Source: Nitrospira sp.
Lineage (GTDB): Bacteria; Nitrospirota; Nitrospiria; Nitrospirales; Nitrospiraceae
DNA length: 45,810 nt
Assembly (NCBI GenBank): GCA_018242685.1
Contig: JAFEBM010000009.1
Span: 1 to 45,810 of the forward strand
Reading direction: 5' to 3'
The position numbers and the translations under genes are program-made. Shown here one piece after another: positions 1-7,655 of this stretch. The number at the start of each line of letters is the position of its first letter. The stretch's first letter is position 1. Under the pieces are notes generated by a model. That model saw only the letters and a program-made list of their open reading frames with translations. It did no database searches and was not told the DNA's origin.

Positions 1-250
1 ACACACCTATTGACATGACCTCCAGGTGCCCTCCGGACAACATTGTCTATACGGATAGCTTCACCGCCGATGCACAGTTTTGTAGTTGGGATTGCACTGA
101 GGCGCAGGTGCCATCGGGTGCTGGTGTTCAAAATCCAGCAGACTGCTTCCAAGACTACCTGCATGGGCACGGGTTTGCGTCCCGGCCGGTTATCCGGGAT
201 ATGCTCTTCGGGGAAATGCTCAGAATCCGGTCACATTCATCATTTCCACA
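1..250 (-). pseudogene. Decayed IS5-family transposase remnant (edge-truncated)
   Basis: On the minus strand, three short out-of-phase segments read like the N-terminal DUF4096 region of an IS5-type transposase. From about 250 leftwards they are a piece containing DRILSISPKSISRITGRD, then LEAVCWILNTSTRWH in a second frame, then NPNYKTVHRR in a third. These correspond in order to the usual (E/D)RI..(L/F)P, (L/V)EA(V/I)LWILRTG..WR.LP and (Y)KTVHRRF blocks. At least two frameshifts and a stop after HRR separate them, so no product is made. The element runs off the left edge. The call rests on motif order seen by eye; no full-length copy is in the window to align against. Confidence 0.5.
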
Positions 251-383
251 GGTAGAGCGTGTATGGACTTATACGTACGTATGTTGAGGGTGTCAACAAT
301 TTTGAGATAGGTCATAGTCGGATTGCAACGTAAGTATGTTACATGGAATAACGAAACGCAACATTGCGTTTATGGAGGGCATT
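251..383. promoter_or_regulatory. Candidate regulatory region of the MDR oxidoreductase gene
   Basis: This spacer lies between the IS remnant and the 384 start codon. It contains the 10-bp palindrome TACGTACGTA (272-281). It also has a 13-bp near-repeat, ACGTACGTATGTT at 273-285 and ACGTAAGTATGTT at 328-340, whose starts are 55 bp apart. This could be a pair of regulator sites. No convincing -35/-10 pair was assigned. Confidence 0.25.
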
Positions 384-1367
384 ATGAGGAACATAGTTTG
401 GATCGTTGAAAGACCGGGTGGGGAGTTCCGGAGGGTGGAGTTGCCTTGCCCGACGTTGGAGAGCAATCAGGTTCTGGTAAGAATATCTGCCAGCGGCGTT
501 AATCCGCTCGACACAAAAATCCGAGCAGGCAGCGCAGCACATGCCAAACAACCTCTCCCTTCCGTGCTTGGACTGGATATGGCAGGAACCGTTGCAGAGG
601 TCGGAACCGGGGTCCCTGGCTTCAAATCCGGCGATGAGGTCTATGGCATGGTAGGTGGTGTCGGCGGACTGCAGGGAACGCTCGCCGAGTTCATTGCTGT
701 CGATGCTGGCTTGCTCGCGCACAAGCCGAAGAACCTCTCGATGCGTGAAGCGGCATCCCTCCCTCTGAGCATCATCACAGCCTGGGAAGGATTGGTCGAT
801 CGTGCGAAGGTACACGCCGGTCAGAAGGTGCTGATCCATGCAGGTGCCGGAGGTGTCGGCCATATTGCGGTTCAAATTGCCCGCAATTTCGGGTCAGAAG
901 TGTTCGCCACCGTCTCATCGCACAAAAAGAGCATCGTGGAAGGTTTCGGAGCCACTGCTATTGACTATCGCGTTACCTCGGTTGAAGACTATGTAGCCTC
1001 TTCCACCGGAGGTCAAGGGTTTGACATCGTCTATGACACCGTTGGCGGTGCAACGCTCGATGCTTCCTTCGGAGCGGTGAAGCGGTACACCGGCCACGTT
1101 CTGAGCTGCCTGGGATGGGGATCGCACTCCCTGGCTCCGCTCTCCTTCCGCGGAGCCACCTATTCAGGGGTCTTTACTCTGTACCCTCTGATTACCGGAG
1201 AAGACCGAGCTTGTCACGGTCAGATACTCGCCCAGGCAGCAGTCCTCGCCGAGGCAGGCAAGCTGAGACCGCTTCTCAACGAGCAACACTTTTCGCCTAC
1301 GACCATTGATGCCGCCCATTCTCTCGTTGAATCCGGGGTCTTGGGAAAAGTTGTCGTCGAACTCTGA
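384..1367 (+). CDS. Zinc-less MDR family NAD(P)H:quinone oxidoreductase-like protein
   Basis: A 327-residue medium-chain dehydrogenase/reductase of the quinone oxidoreductase (QOR) branch. It likely reduces quinones or enones with NAD(P)H in the cytoplasm. The N-terminal GroES-like half contains SGVNPLDTKIR and VLGLDMAGTVAEVG. The Rossmann half has the dinucleotide motif HAGAGGVGHIAVQIA. The Cys/His zinc ligands of true alcohol dehydrogenases are not evident, as in QORs. The start at 384 is chosen because GGAGGG (374-379) sits 4-5 nt before it; an upstream ATG at 336 would add 16 residues without a ribosome binding site. It is followed 71 bp later by another redox flavoprotein on the same strand, so the two may be co-expressed. 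The substrate cannot be assigned. Confidence 0.85.
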   Translation: MRNIVWIVERPGGEFRRVELPCPTLESNQVLVRISASGVNPLDTKIRAGSAAHAKQPLPSVLGLDMAGTVAEVGTGVPGFKSGDEVYGMVGGVGGLQGTLAEFIAVDAGLLAHKPKNLSMREAASLPLSIITAWEGLVDRAKVHAGQKVLIHAGAGGVGHIAVQIARNFGSEVFATVSSHKKSIVEGFGATAIDYRVTSVEDYVASSTGGQGFDIVYDTVGGATLDASFGAVKRYTGHVLSCLGWGSHSLAPLSFRGATYSGVFTLYPLITGEDRACHGQILAQAAVLAEAGKLRPLLNEQHFSPTTIDAAHSLVESGVLGKVVVEL

Positions 1368-1438
1368 ACTCAGCGCGAGCAAACGTACTCGCAGAATATT
1401 TTCGCTAACACAATTGATGAACTAAATAAGGAGTGCCC

Positions 1439-2896
1439 ATGAATAGCATCGAAGGCCCACATCTCACATCATCGCCTAAGAGCGCCAGCCCGGAAGACTA
1501 CGATCTCGTCATTCTCGGCAGCGGCGAGGGATCGAAATACGTAGCCTGGACGCTTGCGAAACAGGGACAACGTGTGGCTGTAATTGAGCGTAAGTATATC
1601 GGTGGTTCCTGCCCCAACATTGCATGCCTGCCAAGCAAGAACGTCATTCACAGTGCGAAGGTCGCTTCGTACTTCCGCAGGAGCGAGGAGTTCGGCATTA
1701 TGAAGGACGGCTTTAAGATTGACATGTTTACCGTGCGTGACCGAAAGCGCAGGATGGTGAAGGGCTTGATCGACGTTCATGTCGATAACTTCAACAAGAG
1801 CGGGGCCGAACTGATCATGGGATCAGGGCGCTTCGTTGCCCCACGGACTTTGGAGGTAAGCCTTTCAGAAGGAGGAACTCGCTACTTACGGGGAAAGAAT
1901 GTGATCATCGGCACCGGAACCCGCGCGACACTTGAACCCTTTCCTGGCCTCATCGAATCTCAACCTCTTACTCACATTGAGGCCCTCGAACTGGATGAAA
2001 TTCCTGAGCACCTTCTTGTATTGGGTGGTGGGTATATCGGACTTGAACTCGCACAAGCTATGCGCCGGTTCGGCAGCCGGGTGACTGTCATTGAGCGAAA
2101 TGCGCGGCTGGTACATAGGGAAGATCAAGATGTGGCCGAAGGACTTCGTACCCTCTTCGAAAATGAAGGTATTGACCTTGTCCTAAACGCACGGATTGAG
2201 CGGGTGTCGGGAAAGTCCGGCAGCTCAGTTCGGATTGTCATAGCTCAGGATGGAATCGAAAGAACGCTTGAGGGCACTCATTTGCTGGTCGCAACCGGAC
2301 GCACGCCGAACACCGACGGGATTGGACTGGACTCGGCAGGCGTTGAGATCACGGACCATGGCTATGTGAAGGTCAATGAGCGGCTTGAGACGACAGCACC
2401 GGGAGTCTGGGCAATAGGTGAATCCGCCGGAAGTCCCCAGTTCACCCACATCGCCTTTGATGACTTTCGCGTGATTCGTGACAATCTGGCTGGTGGAAAC
2501 CATATTACGACCTACCGGCAGGTGCCGTTCTGCATGTTTACCGATCCCGAGTTTGCGCGTATCGGTCTCAGCGAAACGGAAGCCAACGCGCAAGGAATTG
2601 CATATCGTCTCTTCAAGATTCCTATGGGCGCAGTGTTGCGCACACGCACTCTCTCTGAGACAGACGGGTTTTTGAAGGGGTTGGTAGAGACTAGCAGCGA
2701 TCGCATTCTCGGCTTCACTGCCTTCGGAGTCGACGCAGGAGAAATTATGGCATCAGTGCAGATTGCAATGATTGCGGGGCTTCCCTATACGGCTTTGCGT
2801 GATGCCATCCTGACCCACCCAACTCTTCTGGAAGGTCTCATCGTTCTATTTTCCAGCATCCCCTCTGTCTCACAGTCGACCGATCTCAAAGTCTGA
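1439..2896 (+). CDS. FAD-dependent pyridine nucleotide-disulfide oxidoreductase (dihydrolipoyl dehydrogenase / MerA-like)
   Basis: A 485-residue class I flavoprotein disulfide reductase. The FAD motif is in the segment VILGSGEGSKYVAWTLAKQG. The redox disulfide is GGSCPNIACLPSK, with the two Cys separated by four residues. A second nucleotide-binding motif is LVLGGGYIGLELAQAMRRFG, and the C-terminal HPTLLEG supplies the His-Glu pair of the dimer interface. It lacks the N-terminal HMA domain of many MerA proteins and the C-terminal vicinal Cys pair, so mercuric reductase activity is not supported. The start is ATG 1439, with AAGGAG at 1428-1433; an in-frame GTG at 1433 lies inside that site. 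No E2/E3 complex partners are nearby, so the electron acceptor is unknown. Confidence 0.88.
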   Translation: MNSIEGPHLTSSPKSASPEDYDLVILGSGEGSKYVAWTLAKQGQRVAVIERKYIGGSCPNIACLPSKNVIHSAKVASYFRRSEEFGIMKDGFKIDMFTVRDRKRRMVKGLIDVHVDNFNKSGAELIMGSGRFVAPRTLEVSLSEGGTRYLRGKNVIIGTGTRATLEPFPGLIESQPLTHIEALELDEIPEHLLVLGGGYIGLELAQAMRRFGSRVTVIERNARLVHREDQDVAEGLRTLFENEGIDLVLNARIERVSGKSGSSVRIVIAQDGIERTLEGTHLLVATGRTPNTDGIGLDSAGVEITDHGYVKVNERLETTAPGVWAIGESAGSPQFTHIAFDDFRVIRDNLAGGNHITTYRQVPFCMFTDPEFARIGLSETEANAQGIAYRLFKIPMGAVLRTRTLSETDGFLKGLVETSSDRILGFTAFGVDAGEIMASVQIAMIAGLPYTALRDAILTHPTLLEGLIVLFSSIPSVSQSTDLKV

Positions 2897-2941
2897 ATGG
2901 TGCAAGGTAAGTAGGCCTCAACATCGAAAGGAGATTGCTCG

Positions 2942-3163
2942 ATGAAAAAAAGGCTGAACGACACCGAGTCGCTTCGCCGCTTGCGCCTGAGTCAATCCTT
3001 CACGGGTCATCAACTTGCGCAGCCACGCATCTCAGAGATCGCGTGCAACAAGGCAGACAAGCTCTCGCTTGGTTATCTCGTGGGTCTCTGCGCGAAAGCC
3101 AGTCTGTCAGTTGAGCACAGAATGGGGGGCAAGTCTTGTTCTGTGCATACCAACGAACAATGA
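2942..3163 (+). CDS. Shortened HTH (HTH_37/XRE antitoxin-like) protein, possibly degenerate
   Basis: A 73-residue ORF with a good Shine-Dalgarno (AAAGGAGA, 7 nt before ATG). The middle reads QPRISEIACNKADKLSLGYL followed by VGLCAKASLSVEHRM. This matches the recognition-helix half of the XRE/HTH_37 family, which often serves as antitoxins of HigB/RelE-like toxins. The first helices are compressed: LRLSQ is followed by only about seven residues before QPRIS, where the family normally has the A..LG(I/V)S spacer. This suggests an internal deletion. The last 13 residues are encoded by the dispersed repeat that begins about 3121, so the natural C-terminus is probably lost. No toxin gene is adjacent. 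It may be a relic. Confidence 0.5.
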   Translation: MKKRLNDTESLRRLRLSQSFTGHQLAQPRISEIACNKADKLSLGYLVGLCAKASLSVEHRMGGKSCSVHTNEQ

Positions 3164-3190
3164 TTTAGGGGGGAGGACCCCGTCTCTTCG
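3121..3190 (+). repeat. Dispersed repeat, copy A
   Basis: It shares the core AAGTCTTGTTCTGTGCAT (3131-3148) and the following GAACAATGATTTA with copy B at 7656, and shares the CTTG.TCTGTGCAT core with copy C at 5345. A second stretch, GATTCAAGGATCTGGTC about 3229-3245, resembles the right part of copy B. It resembles the short repeats found beside REP-associated tyrosine transposases. That family link is an inference. Confidence 0.55.
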
Positions 3191-3302
3191 GATCAGGCCG
3201 TCATGCGGGTACCGCTGAATCAGTATGATTCAAGGATCTGGTCTTTGTCTCCGCTGCGAGTTTGCAGGACAATGCAGACTGCGAGAGATCTGAGAGAGGG
3301 TG

Positions 3303-3725
3303 TTATGACAGAGGGCCTTCTGACGACACGCCCACGAAGTAGAGGTGCTTCTCTCCGGTGAGATGCTGCGGCTGGACGATGTAGTCGCCTGTCATTGAGG
3401 GAATCCAGATGGACTTTGCCACCTCCATGTTTCCCTCCGTTATCGCCCAAGCGAGGCCGCCCACAATGCCTCCGCCGATCGCATAGGCCATTTTCGCGGC
3501 GCCATAGGGAATGGTGAGAGCCCAGCAGGCTGCTTGGAGTCCGGATGCCTCGGGGCTGGATAGGTTCGATGGGCGGGACAGGCTCGATTGCGATGGACTT
3601 GTCTCGGACATGTCTTCACCATGAGCCCGTACAGATTCCCCTGTCATGACCAGTAGTGTGCAAAAGATAGCTCCAACAAGAAACACTCGCCCGGCCTGCA
3701 CTCGTAGAAAGTGATTCGTGCTCAT
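3303..3725 (-). CDS. Exported small protein with glycine-zipper segment
   Basis: A 140-residue protein of unknown function. It begins with a Sec-type signal (MSTNHFLRVQAGRVFLVGAI, then a hydrophobic run to SVRAHGED, with a likely cut after RAH or VRA). A Ser/Pro-rich linker follows. Residues about 68-95 are a small-residue hydrophobic stretch with GGGIVGGLAWA, a glycine zipper typical of membrane-inserting or outer-membrane-associated proteins. The C-terminal block, GDYIVQPQHLTGEKHLYFVG, looks like a compact conserved tail. The start at 3725 is preferred because GGAG lies 7 nt upstream; an upstream ATG at 3758 would hide the signal peptide. It is transcribed alone, away from the HTH remnant. 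I do not recognise the family. Confidence 0.65.
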   Translation of the reverse strand: MSTNHFLRVQAGRVFLVGAIFCTLLVMTGESVRAHGEDMSETSPSQSSLSRPSNLSSPEASGLQAACWALTIPYGAAKMAYAIGGGIVGGLAWAITEGNMEVAKSIWIPSMTGDYIVQPQHLTGEKHLYFVGVSSEGPLS

Positions 3726-4256
3726 GGTTATTCTCCAGTGGTGAGGCCTGTCCAACATGCGAGGCTAGCACGAGTACTCGCTTACGTGCTCCTAGCTTTC
3801 TTGGGGACGGAAACTTTGTGTTCGGGTGTGTCCAGGTCCAAGTTCGGCGGCCTGCCGGTCCAGTTTGTCTAACTCAAATTACTTTCGCCAATTCCCGCAA
3901 GGCTTTCGAAGCGATGTCAAGCCTTCGTGTTCGAAATCTCGGGACCTTCGATTTTTCTTTAATTATTTAGACAGTTTCTCTCGATGTCTCGCACCTGGCA
4001 AGGACCCTAGGGGAGATTAATAGGAAGAATAATAATCGCAAGCTTTTCTATAGTCCCCTGGACAGGGCCCCCGCTATCGCCATACGTTATGGGTCCGGAT
4101 ACCTTTTCAGTAGCCCGGTGACGAGCCGTTACCGGTTAAACGTTCGCTTCAAACGGCAGGTCTAGTGAAATCGCTTCGCTTTCGATAGGACTGTTTTGTT
4201 GAAGACTTATAGATGCCACAGGATAAGAAGCCGCCCTCTGGAACCAGACGTTTGGC
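3726..4256. other. Non-coding stretch with AT-rich core and inverted repeat
   Basis: No credible gene is seen. It contains the palindrome CGAGTACTCG (3771-3780) inside a larger imperfect inverted repeat (GCTAGCACG ... CGTGCTCCTAGC, about 3764-3796), 40-70 bp upstream of the exported-protein start. It also has a markedly AT-rich core at about 3950-4050, unlike the rest of the window. A hairpin at 4115-4135 (CCGGTGAC/GTTACCGG, 5-nt loop) lies downstream of the 100-aa gene and has no U-tract. The AT-rich core is a plausible promoter zone for the minus-strand gene. Confidence 0.35.
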
Positions 4257-4559
4257 TTATGGTTCGTCGTTGGGGAGCTCCTCGCTCTGCTTGAGCCAGA
4301 GTTCAAGAAGTCTAGTTTCACGTTCAGATTGGGAAATGCGCTCCAGAGCAAACGCGCCCGTCAAGCGATCTTCATAAAAAGCCCGTTGCTTCGCGTAGGT
4401 TTTCTTAAAAGCTTCCCGCTTAAGGCTTTTCCAATTCGCATCGGATATTCCAGCATGGGAACGCAAGAGGTTGATCTCAATGGCTTGGAAAGCAAATACT
4501 TTCGCTAAAACCTTAATGACGGTTGCATTTGTCATAAACCTTGGAACTTTATCAGCCAT
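4257..4559 (-). CDS. Small alpha-helical hypothetical protein
   Basis: A 100-residue ORF that I do not recognise. It has no signal peptide or cysteine and is rich in Lys, Arg, Glu, Leu and Ala in patterns expected for helices (for example LKREAFKKTYAKQRAFYEDR and ERETRLLELWLKQ). It is probably a soluble cytoplasmic helical protein. The start at 4559 (MADKVPRFM) is a guess; an upstream ATG at 4592 adds 11 residues, and neither has a clear ribosome binding site. It lies 93 nt downstream of the ferredoxin stop, on the same strand, and could be in its transcript. It is moderately AT-richer than its neighbours. Confidence 0.5.
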   Translation of the reverse strand: MADKVPRFMTNATVIKVLAKVFAFQAIEINLLRSHAGISDANWKSLKREAFKKTYAKQRAFYEDRLTGAFALERISQSERETRLLELWLKQSEELPNDEP

Positions 4560-4652
4560 GACACATCGTTTCGGTTGGGTCAAGACACACATGACTGTAC
4601 CGGCGGTGTTCTCAGCATCCTAGAGCGGCACTGAACCCCGAAGTGGAAACGA

Positions 4653-5000
4653 TCAGTTCCGCACGCCGCTCCACACTTTTGCCGGATCGATCGGCTTGTC
4701 AGGATTGAGCGTCTTCGCTTTTTCCAGCAGGATATCGGTCCCCTCCGGATACGCCGGATCAGAAATACAACAATTATCGACCGGACAGACTGCCGCACAT
4801 TGAGGTTCGTCAAAATGGCCGACACACTCGGTACACCGATCGTGAGTAATCACGTAAATACTGTCCCCCACGCCCTGGCCGTCGCCCACATGATTTCCCT
4901 TCGCCTCCGCGTCGCCGCGAGTTTCGAAGATGGCCTCGTTCGGACATTCCGGCAGGCAGGCGCCACAGTTGATACATTCCTCGGTAATCAGCAATGCCAT
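4653..5000 (-). CDS. Alvin-type 2[4Fe-4S] ferredoxin
   Basis: A 115-residue low-potential ferredoxin, a soluble cytoplasmic electron carrier. The first cluster motif near the N-terminus is CINCGACLPECP (CX2CX2CX3CP). The second is C-TEC-VGHFDEPQ-C-AAV-CP, that is CX2CX8CX3C, the widened second motif characteristic of the Allochromatium vinosum class. A 36-residue segment between the motifs (about residues 23-58) and a C-terminal tail ending DPAKVWSGVRN extend the fold. AAGGAGG lies 8 nt upstream of ATG 5000. Such ferredoxins feed 2-oxoacid oxidoreductases or biosynthetic reductases, but none is encoded here, so the partner is unknown. It is also widely present in autotrophs using the reductive TCA cycle. 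Confidence 0.9.
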   Translation of the reverse strand: MALLITEECINCGACLPECPNEAIFETRGDAEAKGNHVGDGQGVGDSIYVITHDRCTECVGHFDEPQCAAVCPVDNCCISDPAYPEGTDILLEKAKTLNPDKPIDPAKVWSGVRN

Positions 5001-5344
5001 GATTCTGGCCTCCTTATTTTCTAAGATTGAACAGGGCGCCGCACGTTCTCTTTAATCTTATTTCCTTCAACGCACCCTCAAGAGATTTCATCGTGTGAGT
5101 GTGCTCATGACCATATCACCGAAAGCGCAATGAATAGGGCAGTCAAACTGGTTGATGCGCATTTTCAATAGACCGACAGGATACGCATGTTGCGCCTTTG
5201 TAAGCGCTCCTGTCAATGCGGCGGTTCGAAAGGAGAATTTCCGGGAAAGAATTCGGCATCGATAAAGCGCGTTCATCACCTGAGGTTGCCGACTGAGGTG
5301 AAAACCTTTCTGGAGGCAATCAACAGGAATGCAGCTCCAGTGCG

Positions 5345-5374
5345 TGAATTGGGGTCACATCTTGCTCTGTGCAT
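5345..5374 (+). repeat. Dispersed repeat, copy C (short)
   Basis: GAATTGGGGTCACATCTTG followed by CTCTGTGCATG aligns with the left part of copies A (3121) and B (7656), in the same orientation. The right half is not conserved. It lies about 160 bp upstream of higB. Confidence 0.5.
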
Positions 5375-5501
5375 GAGGAAGATCTCAGGGGCCGGACTGC
5401 GTCGTGTCGGACGAGTAGGTGATGCCCACAGAGCTGCTCGTGCAGCGTGCTGCGAACCGATCCCCATTTCACATGTCATGGCCACGCAGGGTTGCTTGAC
5501 G

Positions 5502-5522
5502 GCTATCTCATGTTGAGATAGC
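5502..5522. promoter_or_regulatory. Perfect inverted repeat, candidate HigA operator
   Basis: Arms GCTATCTCA (5502-5510) and TGAGATAGC (5514-5522) are perfect 9-bp inverted repeats around TGT. The element ends 8 bp before the higB GTG codon. HigA-type antitoxins usually bind such palindromes over their own promoter and autorepress. The role is inferred from position and symmetry. Confidence 0.6.
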
Positions 5523-5530
5523 ATGAATCA

Positions 5531-5818
5531 GTGCATATCATCACACGGCGGCGACTGGTGGAATTCTGGAAAATCCATCCGGAGGCTCGTATGCCATTGC
5601 AACTTTGGTTTACGATTGTCCGCAAAACCGACTACGCCTCCTTCGCCGCTCTGCGGACGACGTTTCCATCAGCCGACCACGTTGATCGGTTCACGGTTTT
5701 TAATATCGGGGGGAACAAGTTCCGGCTGATTGCAGCGATTCATTATAATCGAAAGAGAGTCTACATCCGGCATGTACTGACGCATGCGGAGTACGATCGA
5801 GGGACTTGGAGGATCTAA
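5531..5818 (+). CDS. higB: HigB family mRNA interferase toxin
   Basis: A 95-residue type II toxin of the HigB (RelE-fold) family that cleaves translated mRNA. The N-terminus MHIITRRRLVEFWKIHPEA and the C-terminal block RVYIRHVLTHAEYDRGTW are the family signature, and the internal VFNIGGNKFRLIAAIHYNRK matches the central strand. The start is GTG 5531, because family members begin MH(V/I)I; the Shine-Dalgarno is weak. The toxin precedes its antitoxin by 3 nt, the toxin-first order typical of higBA. The inverted repeat at 5502-5522 places the promoter immediately upstream. No truncation is visible, so it should be active. Confidence 0.93.
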   Translation: MHIITRRRLVEFWKIHPEARMPLQLWFTIVRKTDYASFAALRTTFPSADHVDRFTVFNIGGNKFRLIAAIHYNRKRVYIRHVLTHAEYDRGTWRI

Positions 5819-5821
5819 CCG

Positions 5822-6328
5822 ATGCTCGCCAAATATATCCGCGAAGCGAATGCCGACTACCTCCGTATCCGTCAGCAAATCCCCATCGGGCCGTTGCGAA
5901 CAGAGGCGGAATATCATCGAGCGGTCGCCGTTCTCGATGAGATCGTCGACGAAATCGGCGAACAAGAGGGGCATTCTCTCGCCGATCTGGCCGAAACCCT
6001 AGCGCTTGCCATCGCGGCCTACGAAGAGGTCCATGTGCCGATCCGCGACATCTCCGGTCTTGCCGTTCTCCGTACCCTCATGGACGAACATGGTTTATCA
6101 CAATCGAATCTTCCAGAAGTCGGCAGCCAGGGCGTCGTCTCAGAAGTTCTCGCAGGAAAACGTGACCTCAATGTCCGTCAAATAGCTCGACTTGCTGTGA
6201 GATTCGGTGTTTCACCATTGGTGTTTTTGCAAACCCCTCCCAGCGCGCGCCATCGGTCGCAGCAAAGAAATCAGCCTCTCCCTGGGAGAAAATCTAGAAC
6301 GACTCAGAAGAATGCCGGACTGGTGTAG
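5822..6328 (+). CDS. higA: HigA family antitoxin, HTH transcriptional regulator
   Basis: A 168-residue antitoxin paired with the upstream HigB. Residues about 23-75 form the helical N-terminal half seen in long HigA proteins (EAEYHRAVAVLDEIVDEIG, then LAETLALAIAAYEEVH). An XRE-type HTH follows (LRTLMDEHGLSQSNLPEVGS, then VVSEVLAGKRDLNVRQIARLA and FGVSPLVFL). It neutralises HigB and likely represses the operon through the 5502-5522 palindrome. The last about 27 residues are basic and Gln/Arg-rich, without a family counterpart I recognise; a late frameshift or read-through tail is possible. The start is ATG 5822, 3 nt after the higB stop, implying translational coupling. Confidence 0.9.
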   Translation: MLAKYIREANADYLRIRQQIPIGPLRTEAEYHRAVAVLDEIVDEIGEQEGHSLADLAETLALAIAAYEEVHVPIRDISGLAVLRTLMDEHGLSQSNLPEVGSQGVVSEVLAGKRDLNVRQIARLAVRFGVSPLVFLQTPPSARHRSQQRNQPLPGRKSRTTQKNAGLV

Positions 6329-6466
6329 GTGACCGTAATCTCGCAGCGAGGCGGTATAAGTTCGTCGGAGAAAAGCCATGAAGAAGGCTAATGGGCGAGG
6401 ATGAAACGAGGGTTGACTTCATAAATATTCTTTCGGTTCGGCTGATGGCGGACAGGATGAGACCCC

Positions 6467-7615
6467 ATGAACTCGTACGATGTCTCCATCGTCGGCGCCG
6501 GTGTCGTCGGATGCGCGATCGCCAGGGAATTATTGTGCCGGCACCGGGCCGCGCCGATCCGCATCCTCGTCCTCGAACAGCACGAGCGCGCCGGCGAAGA
6601 AACCAGCGGGCGCAACAGCGGTGTCCTCCACAGCGGTATCCATGAACCCCGCTTTTCACTGAAAGGGAAGCTTGCCCGGGAAGGGTGCCGGTTGGCGGCA
6701 GATTATGCTCTGGAGCATGATGTCCCGTTGGTCAGAGCCGGTATGATCATCGCTGTCTCGGCGGAGGATATCCGTCGAGGCCTGTGGCGCGACATAGCTA
6801 TGTTGCGTCGCTTGTGGTTCAACGCCTGGAGGACGAAAACGGCGGTGAGGTTCATGACGCCGTCCGCCTTACGGGCTTGCGAACCGCATCTTCACGCCTG
6901 CTGTGGAATCGCCATACCAAGCGTCTCCGTCATCGATTTTCAGGCCTTCGTGCAATCGCTCAAGACTGAGTCGGAAGCGGGCGGCGCAGAGTTTGCCTTC
7001 AACAATCGAGTCATCGGCGTCGAGGAAGTCGCCGGCTCGTATCTCATTTCCACCGATCGCCAACGGATCCGGACCACCTGCCTCATCAATGCGGCCGGAC
7101 TCTATGCCGACGAGATTGCCGCACTCGGCATGTCCCATAAGAAATATGTCATCAGCCCGTTGAGGGGTGAGTATTACGAGCTGGTCACTCCAGAGAAGCA
7201 GAGCTTGGTAGGGTGTCCGGTGTATCCTGCGTTACCATCTCACGCGACCGGCAAGGGAATTCATTTCAGCCCCCGTCCGAACGGACGGGTGTATGTTGGG
7301 CCGAACGAAATGCCCGTCGCGGACAAAGCGGACTACACCTCGCGCAAGACGCCGCCGGGCTTGTTCGTTGAAGTCTTGCAGAAATTCCTGCCCTCCCTGG
7401 ATGAACGCGATCTTCGTTGGGCCTATTCCGGAATCAGGCCGCGTGTCGTGACGAAGAGCCGGTCCAAGAGCGACTTCATCATCTCGGTCGACAGGGAAGA
7501 TCCCCTGTTGATTAATCTGATCGGCATTGAATCGCCGGGACTCTCCGCCGCCTTGGCGCTCGCACGGCATGTTTGCGACCTACCGCCCCTTCGGAGCCGG
7601 TTTCCATCCGCCTAA
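6467..7615 (+). CDS. lhgO: L-2-hydroxyglutarate oxidase-like FAD-dependent oxidoreductase
   Basis: A 382-residue DAO-superfamily flavoprotein most like LhgO/L2HGDH, which oxidises L-2-hydroxyglutarate to 2-oxoglutarate and passes electrons to quinone at the membrane. The N-terminal FAD motif is VSIVGAGVVGCAIARELL. The diagnostic RNSGVLHSGIH follows about 35 residues later. Further family blocks are LINAAGLYADEIAA, the segment SPLRGEYYELV, the GKGIHFSPRPNGRVYVGPN block, and the C-terminal GIESPGLSAALALARHV. The start ATG 6467 is preceded by AGGATGAG. The length is close to the family (about 395-420). A glycerol-3-phosphate or other 2-hydroxyacid dehydrogenase remains possible. Nothing adjacent fixes the pathway. 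Confidence 0.8.
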   Translation: MNSYDVSIVGAGVVGCAIARELLCRHRAAPIRILVLEQHERAGEETSGRNSGVLHSGIHEPRFSLKGKLAREGCRLAADYALEHDVPLVRAGMIIAVSAEDIRRGLWRDIAMLRRLWFNAWRTKTAVRFMTPSALRACEPHLHACCGIAIPSVSVIDFQAFVQSLKTESEAGGAEFAFNNRVIGVEEVAGSYLISTDRQRIRTTCLINAAGLYADEIAALGMSHKKYVISPLRGEYYELVTPEKQSLVGCPVYPALPSHATGKGIHFSPRPNGRVYVGPNEMPVADKADYTSRKTPPGLFVEVLQKFLPSLDERDLRWAYSGIRPRVVTKSRSKSDFIISVDREDPLLINLIGIESPGLSAALALARHVCDLPPLRSRFPSA

Positions 7616-7655
7616 TTCTCCTCGCGGTTTCATGGCATCTGCGAGCTGGGTTCTG

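Larger units (their letters stand above)
5001..5530. other. Intergenic region upstream of ferredoxin and higBA
   Basis: No supported gene. It should hold the ferredoxin promoter (minus strand, right after 5000, where the sequence is T/A richer), dispersed repeat copy C at 5345 and, at its right end, the higBA operator-like inverted repeat. A 109-codon plus-strand ORF from 5187 has no recognisable motif and runs through the repeat, so I treat it as spurious. Confidence 0.4.

Noticed and set aside
1439..2896. Mercuric reductase (MerA)
   Set aside because: No C-terminal Cys-Cys pair, no HMA domain and no other mer gene; only the general disulfide-reductase fold is supported.
4115..4135. Hairpin CCGGTGAC/GTTACCGG as a rho-independent terminator
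   Set aside because: It contains a G-T pair, a 5-nt loop and no T-run on either strand, so it is not a convincing terminator.
5187..5516. 109-codon plus-strand ORF upstream of higBA
   Set aside because: No domain, no ribosome binding site, and it runs through dispersed repeat copy C and the inverted repeat.
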